A stretch of 64,000 bases of DNA from JAFGVL01 sp963662245 (lineage in GTDB: Bacteria; Bacteroidota; Bacteroidia; Bacteroidales; Paludibacteraceae). The translations under genes were made by a program, and so were the position numbers. The stretch lies in the NCBI GenBank assembly GCA_963662245.2, contig CAXXVQ010000010.1, positions 1-64,000 of the forward strand, given 5' to 3'. The notes beneath the pieces were generated by a model. That model searched no databases. It was not told the DNA's origin and saw only the letters and a program-made list of their open reading frames with translations. Of this stretch, positions 44,155 through 51,413 are shown piece by piece (position 1 is the first letter of the stretch; every line of letters begins with the position of its first letter).

Positions 44155-44616
44155 TTAGTTTTCAACAGGTGCGACACCTTCTAGTGGCACATAGTTGTAA
44201 ACATCTAGGATGTTTGTTTCTGTAAGTGTTGCCACTTCATAGTCGGCCATTGTGGTTTTTAAGCCTTTAAGTAAGTTATCTAAACCTGTTTTAAAGTCTT
44301 CAGCTTTTACCCACATGTTGCTAGGCACTTTCTTTTCTACGCCTTTTTCTTCGTCGAGGCTCACGAATAGAACCTTGGCTCGATACCATTTGTCGGCATT
44401 AGCGTCTTCACTGTCGAACATCTCTGCGATGCGAACTCGTTTAACTCTCGAAATCAAGAAGTCGCCATTGATGAAAGGCTTCATTTCTTGCGTAATGCGA
44501 GCCTCGGCTTCGGTAAATGACATAGCATCCACCAAATAGGCCTCACTTGTGGTGATGATAATACCATCATCGCCTGTTTTGTCATACTTAATATGACATT
44601 CGAACCAACTGAACAT
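44155..44616 (-). CDS. DUF4494 protein
   Basis: The 153-residue protein fits DUF4494, a family of Bacteroidota and their phages: MFSWFECHIKYDK, EAYLVDAMSFTEAEARITQEMKPFI, DKWYRAKVLFVSLDEEKGVEKK. Function unknown. Its leader contains the ACACTTAAAAC motif seen before several early genes, and its stop is followed directly by tRNA-like element A. Confidence 0.75.
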   Translation of the reverse strand: MFSWFECHIKYDKTGDDGIIITTSEAYLVDAMSFTEAEARITQEMKPFINGDFLISRVKRVRIAEMFDSEDANADKWYRAKVLFVSLDEEKGVEKKVPSNMWVKAEDFKTGLDNLLKGLKTTMADYEVATLTETNILDVYNYVPLEGVAPVEN

Positions 44617-44662
44617 AAGCTTTTGTTTTAAGTGTTTATTAATAAAGAAAATACAATCTTTT

Positions 44663-44706
44663 GCTCCTAAGAGGGGAATCGAACCCCTCTAAAAAACCGT
44701 TTAGGA
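44663..44706 (-). ncRNA. tRNA-like mini-element B (acceptor stem plus T-arm)
   Basis: On the minus strand, starting at the first base after the DUF3164 stop codon, TCCTAA pairs with TTAGGA, and GAGGGG-TTCGATT-CCCCTC forms the T-arm. The linker ACGGTTTTTTA keeps the CCTAAACGGTT core of element A. Relative to A, acceptor and T-stem bases differ in compensating pairs (C-G to T-A; GCG/CGC to AGG/CCT). GCA follows the stem. Confidence 0.65.
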
Positions 44707-45369
44707 TTAGGCGTTTGACATGCTAAGGTTAATCCAAACATCTTTGCCATCGACTTTCATTTTGGCTTTGATGAAAGTGCTTGTTTTTTCGGGTCTGTAA
44801 GCCTCTTTGATAAGTCCAACGGCTTCCATCAGCTCAGTGTCTCCCGATTGTTCGGCTTGATTGTGAAGCTCTAGAACTCGCTGTGCTTTTGGCATACCTT
44901 CTTTGTTTGGTTTAAGCAAGTCTCGCACGATATTGGCCATCAACTGATTTTCGGGTGTGATTTGTTTCAGTATCCAATTGTTTACTTTTGCCACTCCCGA
45001 GGCTGCTAAGTCTTTGTCCCAACCGTCTACAATATTATGCCCGATGATGATTGTTTTTGAGTAGTCTAGGTTGCTTATTGAGTGGCTTTGTTGTGATTCA
45101 AATTCGTCATCTGATATTCCATAGACTTGCTTTTTAATCTCCATCAAATCCTTCGAGCCATTGTATAAGTTGGATTTGATAAGGCCTAAAATTCGTTCGG
45201 TACTCAATAATCGAGGGAAGTTCTTAGCGATGAACTCATCCTGTAGTGTGCGATAAGTCTTTTTGTCCTCTTGTTTCTTCTGTTTTTCTTGCTTTTCTTC
45301 AGCTGCAAGTTTTGATTTTAGCTCTGCTTTCTCTTTTGCAGATAACTTTGAATAATCGAAATTTTCCAT
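44707..45369 (-). CDS. DUF3164 protein of Mu-like phages
   Basis: The 220-residue protein has a Lys/Glu coiled-coil start and the DUF3164 body: FSKLLSTERILGLIK-like FPRLLSTERILGLIKSNL, ISNLDYSKTIIIGHNIVDGWDKDL, EAVGLIKEAYRPEKTSTFIK. The family is typical of the early region of Mu-like phages; function is unknown. Its stop abuts tRNA-like element B. Confidence 0.75.
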   Translation of the reverse strand: MENFDYSKLSAKEKAELKSKLAAEEKQEKQKKQEDKKTYRTLQDEFIAKNFPRLLSTERILGLIKSNLYNGSKDLMEIKKQVYGISDDEFESQQSHSISNLDYSKTIIIGHNIVDGWDKDLAASGVAKVNNWILKQITPENQLMANIVRDLLKPNKEGMPKAQRVLELHNQAEQSGDTELMEAVGLIKEAYRPEKTSTFIKAKMKVDGKDVWINLSMSNA

Positions 45370-45389
45370 GATAATAAGTTTTAAAGTGT

Positions 45390-45524
45390 TTATGAAAAAA
45401 TAATTGTTGCTGTTAAAATGCCTATTCCTGCTATAAGGAGGGCTACGGAATAGGTGATTTCTTGTTTCTTTAGCTTCCGCTCGTTGTACTGGTCGAGCGG
45501 AAGGATAGGTCTATGTTTTTTCAT
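45390..45524 (-). CDS. 44-residue single-pass membrane protein
   Basis: ATG 45524 to TAA 45390 encodes a basic N-terminus (MKKHRPILPLDQYNERKLKK) and one transmembrane helix (VALLIAGIGILTATIIF). It overlaps the upstream gene by four bases (ATGA), which supports it as a real coupled gene. Function unknown. Confidence 0.6.
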   Translation of the reverse strand: MKKHRPILPLDQYNERKLKKQEITYSVALLIAGIGILTATIIFS

Positions 45525-45778
45525 AGGCTATTTTGGGTTTTAAGTTTTAATATATCTTGCTCAATAGATGCCAGCTGCTTGCGTGGATTCGGCTCATTAA
45601 GCATGTTGTTGAAAGTGGCATAGCTACACCGAGCCACAGGCTGTATGTGCTTTTCGAACACTCGTTTGCGTATGCTTGTGTCGCTCTCATGCTCTTCGAG
45701 CAAGTCGATAACAACGATGCAACGCTTCAAGTATGCAGCACGCCTTCCTAGTTCCATCTTTTTGAGCTTGTTGTTCAT
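45521..45778 (-). CDS. Phage early protein of unknown function
   Basis: The 85-residue basic helical protein (LGRRAAYLKRCIVVIDLLEEHESD ... ATFNNMLNEPNPRKQLASIEQDIL) contains a possible helix-turn-helix around CSYATFNNML. It shares one base with the GemA stop and overlaps the next gene by ATGA, so it is translated as part of a tight cluster. Confidence 0.5.
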   Translation of the reverse strand: MNNKLKKMELGRRAAYLKRCIVVIDLLEEHESDTSIRKRVFEKHIQPVARCSYATFNNMLNEPNPRKQLASIEQDILKLKTQNSL

Positions 45779-46257
45779 TAATTGAGTTTTGAGAGTGTTT
45801 CTATTTGTTGTTTTTCTTCTAAATCTTTAGCAAGTATGCTTTCCATTTTGCGGATGAATGATTTCATTTCATCGTCTGTCATGTTGTACATGCGTTTTCC
45901 TGCTATTTTGGGGTTTTCTAGGAATCGGTTCACGCAGTTCCAATCTGTTGTGTCTATGCCATGCTTTTGCAACCGTTTAAGTATTCCGCTGCGTAGCTTT
46001 CTTGTTTCATCGCTTACGGCTTGTTTGCCAGCCTTAGAACTTGGTTTTGCTGCCTGTTTTGCTGCTGGGAACTTTTGTTCTAAGTCGATTAGCATGGCTG
46101 TGTATGCACTTGGGTTCTTTTCTTTAAACTCATTTAAAGAAGTGGTTAGTTTGTTGGAATAGTCCCAAATGATGTCCTCTTTATCCGCTCCAACCATGCG
46201 AGCAAACACTGCATAGAATCGAGCGTGTGGTGATGACTTTCTTTGTCTAGGCTGCAT
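45778..46257 (-). CDS. gemA: GemA-like regulatory protein (Mu gp16, DUF1018)
   Basis: The 159-residue protein has the DUF1018 C-terminal region LRSGILKRLQKHGIDTTDW...VNRFLENPKIAGKRMYNMTDDEM. Mu GemA affects host gene expression and DNA supercoiling. The gene overlaps the end of muB by 11 bases, matching the conserved order of Mu-like early regions. Confidence 0.75.
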   Translation of the reverse strand: MQPRQRKSSPHARFYAVFARMVGADKEDIIWDYSNKLTTSLNEFKEKNPSAYTAMLIDLEQKFPAAKQAAKPSSKAGKQAVSDETRKLRSGILKRLQKHGIDTTDWNCVNRFLENPKIAGKRMYNMTDDEMKSFIRKMESILAKDLEEKQQIETLSKLN

Positions 46258-47173
46258 TGTGTTTAATTTTTAAGCGTTCTGATTTAACTAGGCGTTTGAT
46301 ACGACGAATATCTTCTACTACCGAAACACTTTGACCACCTTCTAATGTTATGCGTGAAGGCATACAAGCGTCGAAAATGCGTTTTTGAGTGTCTTTGTCT
46401 GCTACTCCGTTTACTTCACAAATCTTGCGAGTGTCTGATAGTGTTGCTCCAACTAAATGGATGTATGTACGCCCAAAACGGCTGTCGAACTCATCATATC
46501 CTGGTTTATTAAGGCGAACGCCTCTTTTAATCTCATACTCTAGGTTTTCAGTGCCTAGAATAACCAAACCTAGGATATCTTCACACTCGTTAAATAAGTG
46601 AATGAATGTGCGCAATGCTGATGGTTTTAAGCTGTTTGCTTGGTCTACAACAAGTAGTGGTTTGGTGTGTACCGTTTTTTTGAATGTTTCGGCAATGCAT
46701 TCTATTAATGCATTTACAGAGGCATATCCTTTTGGCGTTTCAGCTCCGATTTCACGAGCAACTTCGTATAAGAAATTGCGTCCGCTCCACTCTTTACAGT
46801 TGATTTTGTACACTCCATGTCGACGGAAATTGTTTAAAAATGCATTGCTGGTTGCTGTTTTTCCGCTTCCTGCTTTGTGAGCCACACCCATAAACATGCT
46901 TTCAGCTTTTGCATCGGTAAGCACATCGGTAATGATGGTGTAATTTGTTATTTCCGCAATATTCCAATTGCCACTGTCAAAGTCATAACCAAGTGTGATG
47001 GCTATTTTCTTCAAGATTTCATCTTCATCAGCACCGTAATTTCCTTTGCGTAGCAATGAGATAGCCGTTTCGCTTATGCCACATTTTTTGGCAACTGCAC
47101 GGTAAGAGCTTAGGCGTTCTTTTTCTTCGTCTATAAGCTCTAGGATGTCGTGTTTTTGTTGTTGACTTAGCAT
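46247..47173 (-). CDS. Transposition target-selection ATPase MuB
   Basis: The 308-residue AAA+ protein has an N-terminal helix-turn-helix (YRAVAKKCGISETAISLLRKG), Walker A GVAHKAGSGKTATSNAF, Walker B KPLLVVDQANSLK and sensor region LVILGTENLEY. MuB coats target DNA, recruits MuA and gives target immunity. It lies 24 nt after the transposase gene, as in Mu. The leader has the ACACTTTAAAC motif. Confidence 0.88.
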   Translation of the reverse strand: MLSQQQKHDILELIDEEKERLSSYRAVAKKCGISETAISLLRKGNYGADEDEILKKIAITLGYDFDSGNWNIAEITNYTIITDVLTDAKAESMFMGVAHKAGSGKTATSNAFLNNFRRHGVYKINCKEWSGRNFLYEVAREIGAETPKGYASVNALIECIAETFKKTVHTKPLLVVDQANSLKPSALRTFIHLFNECEDILGLVILGTENLEYEIKRGVRLNKPGYDEFDSRFGRTYIHLVGATLSDTRKICEVNGVADKDTQKRIFDACMPSRITLEGGQSVSVVEDIRRIKRLVKSERLKIKHNAA

Positions 47174-47197
47174 GTTGTTTTGTGTTTAAAGTGTTTG

Positions 47198-49171
47198 TTA
47201 ATATTGATTTCGTATGTTAACCTTAATGTTTTCACCCTCGTCGTCCCATTCGCTGTGAAGGAATGCTGTTTCGCTGGCTTCGTATTGTTTTTTAGGAACT
47301 CTACCAGTTAGCAGTATGCCAGTTTCTTGGCTTATTTCTTCGGGTTCTGCCTCCGCTTGCATTATCTCTGCTAGGCGTTTTTTGCGATGATTGTCCATTT
47401 TTTCGCCTATGGATTTCATTTTGCCTACGGCTCTCATGTCTTTTTTCGGACCATATTGTTGAGCCTCGATAATTCGACTAAATGTGCCCAGGTACTTTGC
47501 GCCATCATAGAGATGTACTTTGTCTAAATCTTCTATATCAAAGCAGTTCCAAAGCTTTATTCCTGTGTATTTTTCGGCTATATCACAATCGTCTATGCCA
47601 TAATAGTAAATAGCATTGTCTATTTGTGTTTGAATCATGTAGTTTCGTATTGAAACCTCTTTTCTAAGCCCAAATAGATACGCCCATTGATGGCCATTAA
47701 TAGCTTTTGTGTTGGGCTTGGTGCAATCGAAATGCAGTTGCATTGGCGATTTGTCTATGAGTCGGTACTTGGTACTCCAATCGCAATAAGGTGTGCGTAT
47801 GTAGTTGTCTAGTATCTTATCTGTTTCACGAATGGCATCGTCGAAGTTGAAGCCGTTTTTTGCTGCCCATTGGCGCATCTTAATCACATACTCTTTTGCT
47901 CTATGAGCGTACTTGCGTGATGATTTTACACCCTCACCATAGTACAAATCGCTTTCTGCCATAAACACGGTTTGGAGTGTGCCCCACCAACGCTCTATGC
48001 GCCCTTTACCCTCGGGCTTAACGGTTTGTGTCATGGTTACACCCTCGTGTCTAAGTGTACTTTCGAGCCACATCCAGTCTGAAGTGTTGTGACCAGGAAA
48101 GCGGTCATATCTTAGTTCGTAAGGAAGATATCCAGTGTTTCTAACGGCCATTGCAATGGCGTTCATTACAGCATCGGCACTTTCTTCATAGCAATATTCC
48201 CAACCAAGTGGCAAACCGCTCATTACATCACGCACAGCGATAATGTAAAGGAACTTTTGAGAGGTAACACGCTTGCCTTCTTTGTTTAATACAGTGGCAC
48301 GGTGGTCTATGATATTGACACGAGTACCATCTATGTCCCAACAATCGCCAGCATAAAGAGCCGCAGCGGTTGGCGTATAGCTTCTGTATTTGTTATTGAA
48401 ACGGCTGCGCTCTCCGTAGCGTTGTTGTATTAAGAATTGTGTTTCAGGTTTCGCCATAAAGTCGCTAACCCAGCGTTGCGATGGTATTTTGTCTAATCCG
48501 TGTTGTAGGCAGGTTGTGCGCAACTTGCGATATATGAATGAAGCTGTATAATTGCGTTGGCTATGACCTAGGTCGAATAGCCAGTTCAGCATCATGTCGT
48601 TGTTTGTGAATAGTGAGCGGTTTTCGTTTCCTTTGTTTTTAGCATACACCAATTCGTTTATCGGTGTGCCATCTGCATAGGCTTTAATCTTATCTCTAAG
48701 GTTTCTCCAGCTTACAGGCAGGTACTTTAAACCTTGTAGATCGATTTCCTTGCCCAGCTCATCAAAGAATTGGCTTTTGCTGTATGAAATGCCGTTGTTT
48801 TGAATGTAAACAAAGGCTTCGTGCACAACTGCAGCTGCTTTGGCTTCATCTTCATTCATGCCCTTTAAAAATGCTTTAAAGCCTCTGTAAATTGCATTTG
48901 CCACGATGTCAACAATATAATTTCGTACTTCAACGGCACGCAATTGAAGTGTGCCTGGCTCGTCTAGCTTTACCGTAGTGGAACTAGGTAAGCTTGAGTA
49001 GCTGAAGTAACAGCGATTGGCAATAATCTCGTGCTTCCACGATTCTCCGCCTTTCTTAGCTCTCGATTTTGCTACTCTCAGATAGTCGGCCTTTACAGCC
49101 TCCTTTTTTATGAGGTAGTCTTGTGAAAGCCACAAGCTGTTGTTGTATAGTATAATATCGTTGTTTGTCAT
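47198..49171 (-). CDS. MuA-type DDE transposase
   Basis: The 657-residue transposase has an N-terminal DNA-binding region, the rve catalytic core with candidate DDE residues in AGDCWDIDGTR, LRYDRFPGHNTSDW and KPEGKGRIERWWGTL, and a C-terminal Mu-type beta-barrel and tail (about 540-657). It binds the phage ends and catalyses integration and replicative transposition. The start ATG 49171 lies 12 nt after the CCA end of tRNA-like element C. Confidence 0.9.
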   Translation of the reverse strand: MTNNDIILYNNSLWLSQDYLIKKEAVKADYLRVAKSRAKKGGESWKHEIIANRCYFSYSSLPSSTTVKLDEPGTLQLRAVEVRNYIVDIVANAIYRGFKAFLKGMNEDEAKAAAVVHEAFVYIQNNGISYSKSQFFDELGKEIDLQGLKYLPVSWRNLRDKIKAYADGTPINELVYAKNKGNENRSLFTNNDMMLNWLFDLGHSQRNYTASFIYRKLRTTCLQHGLDKIPSQRWVSDFMAKPETQFLIQQRYGERSRFNNKYRSYTPTAAALYAGDCWDIDGTRVNIIDHRATVLNKEGKRVTSQKFLYIIAVRDVMSGLPLGWEYCYEESADAVMNAIAMAVRNTGYLPYELRYDRFPGHNTSDWMWLESTLRHEGVTMTQTVKPEGKGRIERWWGTLQTVFMAESDLYYGEGVKSSRKYAHRAKEYVIKMRQWAAKNGFNFDDAIRETDKILDNYIRTPYCDWSTKYRLIDKSPMQLHFDCTKPNTKAINGHQWAYLFGLRKEVSIRNYMIQTQIDNAIYYYGIDDCDIAEKYTGIKLWNCFDIEDLDKVHLYDGAKYLGTFSRIIEAQQYGPKKDMRAVGKMKSIGEKMDNHRKKRLAEIMQAEAEPEEISQETGILLTGRVPKKQYEASETAFLHSEWDDEGENIKVNIRNQY

Positions 49172-49183
49172 TGAGTTGTGTGT

Positions 49184-49276
49184 TGGTGGTCGGTGGGAGA
49201 ATCGAACTCCCTCTTAGGGTGGTAGAAATTGCTGCCTGAGTCAACAATACCTTGTGCGCCTTTACACTACCCGACC
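49184..49276 (-). ncRNA. tRNA-like element C with encoded 3' CCA
   Basis: Minus strand, 7 nt after the stop of the 45-residue membrane-protein gene. GGTCGG pairs with CCGACC, GTGT-AAAGGC-GCAC forms a D-arm, and GGGAG-TTCGATT-CTCCC forms a T-arm. The 3' end is ACCA. The anticodon region is abnormal: ATTGTTG-ACTCAGG-CAGCAAT makes a 7-bp stem with 7-nt loop, but lacks U33, and about 13 extra nt (TTTCTACCACCC...) make the element 93 nt. A working isoacceptor cannot be assigned. Confidence 0.65.
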
Positions 49277-49283
49277 TGCAATT

Positions 49284-49421
49284 TTACTTGCTGCTGTTTT
49301 CTTTAAATGCGTCTTTCCAATCCTGCCATGTGTAGTCTTTTACCAAGCTCCAGCACATAGCCCCACAACCGAGGGCAAAAAGTGCTACGATGGCGTAATA
49401 GATAAAGTCGTCTGCACTCAT
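49284..49421 (-). CDS. 45-residue single-pass membrane protein
   Basis: ATG 49421 to TAA 49284 encodes MSADDFIYY, a transmembrane helix AIVALFALGCGAMCWSL, and a polar tail (DYTWQDWKDAFKENSSK). It overlaps the preceding gene's stop by four bases (ATGA). It could be a small early membrane effector. No family recognised. Confidence 0.6.
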   Translation of the reverse strand: MSADDFIYYAIVALFALGCGAMCWSLVKDYTWQDWKDAFKENSSK

Positions 49422-49615
49422 ACTGTTGTTGTTTTAATTGGTTTGCCGTACTTTTCTTTAGCGCATTGCATAATGCGGTCGTACATATCGCCTTTGCCCT
49501 CGTTTAGGTTGTTTTTTACCGTGTTGCGGTGCACTCCTAAGGCTTTGGCTACGCCCATTTTCCAGCCGTGAGGCATTACGGTAGGCAGTTGATATTCTAC
49601 TTTAATGGTTGCCAT
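49418..49615 (-). CDS. Ner-like helix-turn-helix protein
   Basis: The 65-residue protein contains a helix-turn-helix (GWKMGVAKALGVHRNTVKNNLNEG) and is placed like Mu ner, just before the transposase region. Ner in Mu turns down early and repressor transcription. Sequence similarity to Ner itself is not claimed; the Fis/HTH_8-like motif is what is seen. Confidence 0.6.
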   Translation of the reverse strand: MATIKVEYQLPTVMPHGWKMGVAKALGVHRNTVKNNLNEGKGDMYDRIMQCAKEKYGKPIKTTTV

Positions 49616-49620
49616 GTTGG

Positions 49621-50139
49621 TTAGTTTATTTGGTTAGTATAAAACTCGATAAGCGATGCAAGGCGGTTGCGCACTCGACTGCTTTCTATTTTTACAATTT
49701 CACGGTAAGCAAGTATTTGGAAGGTAGAGCCTAGCTCTTGGTTGTCTGCTGGATGATATTCTAGCAGAGGGCTCTTTTTGCGTGGTTTTTCCATCTCTCG
49801 CAGTATCACTTTCTCTGCCCAGTTGCGAAACATCTTGGCATTATTGCTCTTTATAAAGAAGCCTAGGCGAATAATTCCTGCTTTTGTCCAATAGATTTGA
49901 TGTGGTTGGAAGTTCTTTTGAAGGGTGTCAGTATTTCTGACACCCTTTGCTGTAGCGGTTAAAAAGTGTTCACCTTCAATAAGTTCATCAGCGTTTGCTC
50001 GTTTATGCTCTCTAATAGTTCCTTCTTTTACGCCATATCCTTTGGCTACATCAGCCGTAGGCATAAGGAACTCATACGATAGGTTGGGTATCACCGATAC
50101 CTCCAAGCCATCTGCGATTTGTAATTTTAATTGTCTCAT
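49621..50139 (-). CDS. Antirepressor-like (BRO-N type) early protein
   Basis: The 172-residue protein starts at MRQLKLQIADG (ATG 50139); upstream in-frame codons cross the operator region and are unlikely. The domain LMPTADVAKGYGVKEGTIREHKRANADELIEGEHFLTAT, then YWTKAGIIRLGFFIKS, matches BRO-N/antirepressor-type DNA-binding proteins. It is the first early gene, divergent from the repressor, so it may oppose it in the lysis-lysogeny decision. Confidence 0.65.
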   Translation of the reverse strand: MRQLKLQIADGLEVSVIPNLSYEFLMPTADVAKGYGVKEGTIREHKRANADELIEGEHFLTATAKGVRNTDTLQKNFQPHQIYWTKAGIIRLGFFIKSNNAKMFRNWAEKVILREMEKPRKKSPLLEYHPADNQELGSTFQILAYREIVKIESSRVRNRLASLIEFYTNQIN

Positions 50140-50250
50140 ATACTTGTTTTGTTTAAAGTGTGTATATTTGTTTCGCTGTTCAAATGAACAACGATGCAAA
50201 TATAGAAAATATATTTTCGATAAAACGAATGAAACGAAAATTAATTTACG
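50140..50250. promoter_or_regulatory. Divergent early/repressor operator-promoter region
   Basis: The 111-bp region has TATATTTG on the plus strand (50163-50170, toward the repressor) and TATATTTG on the minus strand (50204-50197, toward early genes). The dyad GTTCAAATGAAC lies between them and AAACGAA repeats (TTTCG...CGAAA) lie near the repressor start. These are likely operators of the repressor and the Ner-like protein. Confidence 0.6.
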
Positions 50251-50661
50251 ATGATTAAAGAAAGAATTATTCAAATAATTGAATATAAAGGCATTCCGAA
50301 AGAAAAGTTTTATCAAAAGATAGGCATGACATCAGCTAATTTTAGGGGAGAAGCTAAGAGTAGACCACTAAATTCAAATGCAATCGAAAATATATTATCG
50401 GAAATACCTGATTTAAATATCGAATGGCTCATAACAGGCAAAGGCAGCATGTTACAAGATATGGAGGTGCAAAAACCTCCTGATAAGATGGATGAAACGC
50501 CCACTATGTTGGCTATGATGGACAGGATACAGGAGCTTACCATTGAACTCTACGAGGCTAAAAAAGAGATAAGTAGGCTACAAAAAGAAAAAAAGGCTAC
50601 GAAAACTCCTAGTTATGGTATTGCAGCCGAACCTGAATTGAAAACATTAAAACACAAATAG
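50251..50661 (+). CDS. Phage repressor (CI-like helix-turn-helix)
   Basis: The 136-residue protein has an XRE/CI-type N-terminal domain (IIEYKGIPKEKFYQKIGMTSANFRGEA ... LNIEWLITGKGSM) and a C-terminal coiled coil (MDRIQELTIELYEAKKEISRLQKE). It lacks the LexA-like autopeptidase, so induction would not be by RecA-driven cleavage. It is the likely lysogeny maintenance protein, in a two-gene plus-strand operon. Confidence 0.8.
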   Translation: MIKERIIQIIEYKGIPKEKFYQKIGMTSANFRGEAKSRPLNSNAIENILSEIPDLNIEWLITGKGSMLQDMEVQKPPDKMDETPTMLAMMDRIQELTIELYEAKKEISRLQKEKKATKTPSYGIAAEPELKTLKHK

Positions 50662-50663
50662 AT

Positions 50664-51065
50664 ATGGAATTAACAAAGAAGCAAAAGACATGGAGTATAG
50701 TAATAGGTGTAATCGTTGTTATGTCTATTATTGGTCAGTTTGCGCCACAAAAACCAAAACCAGTTGAACGAATTGAGTATGGCAATCTAACTGCTACAGC
50801 TCAAACCTGTGCAGATGGGTTATTGAAACAACAGCTTAAATTTCCTGATGGCTGGAGCTATGAGTATAAAGATATGCAGCGTACAGATAGCGTAACATAC
50901 AGTTTAAAGGCTATTGTTCTTGCTAAGAATGGTTTTGGCGTGCGTTCTCGTATTAATTACACCTGTGTACTTAAATATACAGGTTCAAAGGAAGTGTCTA
51001 ACGATATAATAGACGCAATGGACTCAAGGTATTGGACGGTCATAAGCAATACACTTGGGGAGTAG
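50664..51065 (+). CDS. Membrane-anchored protein of unknown function, lysogeny operon
   Basis: The 133-residue protein has one N-terminal transmembrane helix (TWSIVIGVIVVMSIIGQFA) and a periplasmic-type domain (LTATAQTCADGLLKQQLKFPDGWSYEYKD...) that resembles small domains seen in bacterial membrane proteins. It starts 2 nt after the repressor stop and ends at a terminator, so it should be expressed in lysogens. Superinfection exclusion or host-fitness roles are guesses. Confidence 0.6.
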   Translation: MELTKKQKTWSIVIGVIVVMSIIGQFAPQKPKPVERIEYGNLTATAQTCADGLLKQQLKFPDGWSYEYKDMQRTDSVTYSLKAIVLAKNGFGVRSRINYTCVLKYTGSKEVSNDIIDAMDSRYWTVISNTLGE

Positions 51066-51082
51066 GTTGGTATCCTAAAAGA

Positions 51083-51114
51083 AAAAGCCAGACATGAGAG
51101 TGTCTGGCTTTTTT
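51083..51114 (+). terminator. Terminator of the repressor operon
   Basis: AAAAGCCAGACA and TGTCTGGCTTTTTT pair across a short loop with a T run, separating the lysogeny operon from the prophage end. Confidence 0.92.
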
Positions 51115-51125
51115 GATAATATTTG

Positions 51126-51222
51126 TGCGTGTATTGAAGTGCAAACAGATAACGGAATGTGCACCGATTAAAGTGCGAGGTGATAACATCGCCCGATTAG
51201 GAAAATGCGTGGATTGAATTGC
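51126..51222 (+). promoter_or_regulatory. Three MuA-binding-site-like repeats at the left end
   Basis: TGCGTGTATTGAAGTGC (51126), TGCACCGATTAAAGTGC (51160) and TGCGTGGATTGAATTGC (51206) form a same-strand family spaced 34 and 46 bp; the last ends 7 bp from the prophage terminus. This copies the L1-L3 layout of phage Mu. Confidence 0.7.
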
Positions 51223-51229
51223 CGATTAA

Positions 51230-51286
51230 TGCTACAGCTCCTTTTCCGTCAGGGGTATTGTATAATATGATATTTTGCTGTTCCAT
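51230..51286 (-). pseudogene. rhuM-type gene, 5' fragment (split by the prophage)
   Basis: The frame from ATG 51286 (MEQQNIILYNTPDGKGAVA) is the usual start of Bacteroidota RhuM-type proteins. It runs into the prophage, where it would read on only nine codons to a stop. Its continuation LYAKDGSVWLNQ lies at 17,522 on the same strand. TAGCA at the junction (51230-51234) is duplicated there. Confidence 0.85.
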
Positions 51287-51360
51287 AATTTGAATTGATA
51301 GTATGCAAAAATAGCAAATAATGTCTTGACTAGTTGATTTCTAAGCTACTATATATTAAC

Positions 51361-51392
51361 AAAAAGTCCCCACCTGAAAATAGGTGAGGACT
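51361..51392 (-). terminator. Terminator after the outer-membrane barrel gene (family copy 1)
   Basis: On the minus strand AGTCCTCACCT and AGGTGGGGACT pair, followed by a T run. It is one of four related terminators between 51.3 and 53.8 kb. Confidence 0.85.
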
Positions 51393-51413
51393 CTTCATTA
51401 TTTGTTTTTATTC

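Larger units (their letters stand above)
17528..51229. mobile_element. Mu-like transposable prophage, 33.7 kb, apparently complete
   Basis: The element is bounded by the two halves of a rhuM ORF and a TAGCA duplication. It encodes MuA-type transposase, MuB ATPase, GemA, terminases, portal/MuF, gpG, capsid, contractile-tail sheath and tube, baseplate, lysis genes, fibre and a DNA methylase. Candidate MuA sites lie 6 to 7 bp inside both ends. No gene is visibly broken, so it may be active. Its genes look visibly more GC-rich than the AT-rich host flanks, with frequent TTTAAA motifs. Confidence 0.93.

Noticed and set aside
49184..49276. Calling element C an ordinary tRNA with a named amino acid
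   Set aside because: The anticodon arm lacks U33 and has extra bases, so no isoacceptor can be assigned honestly.
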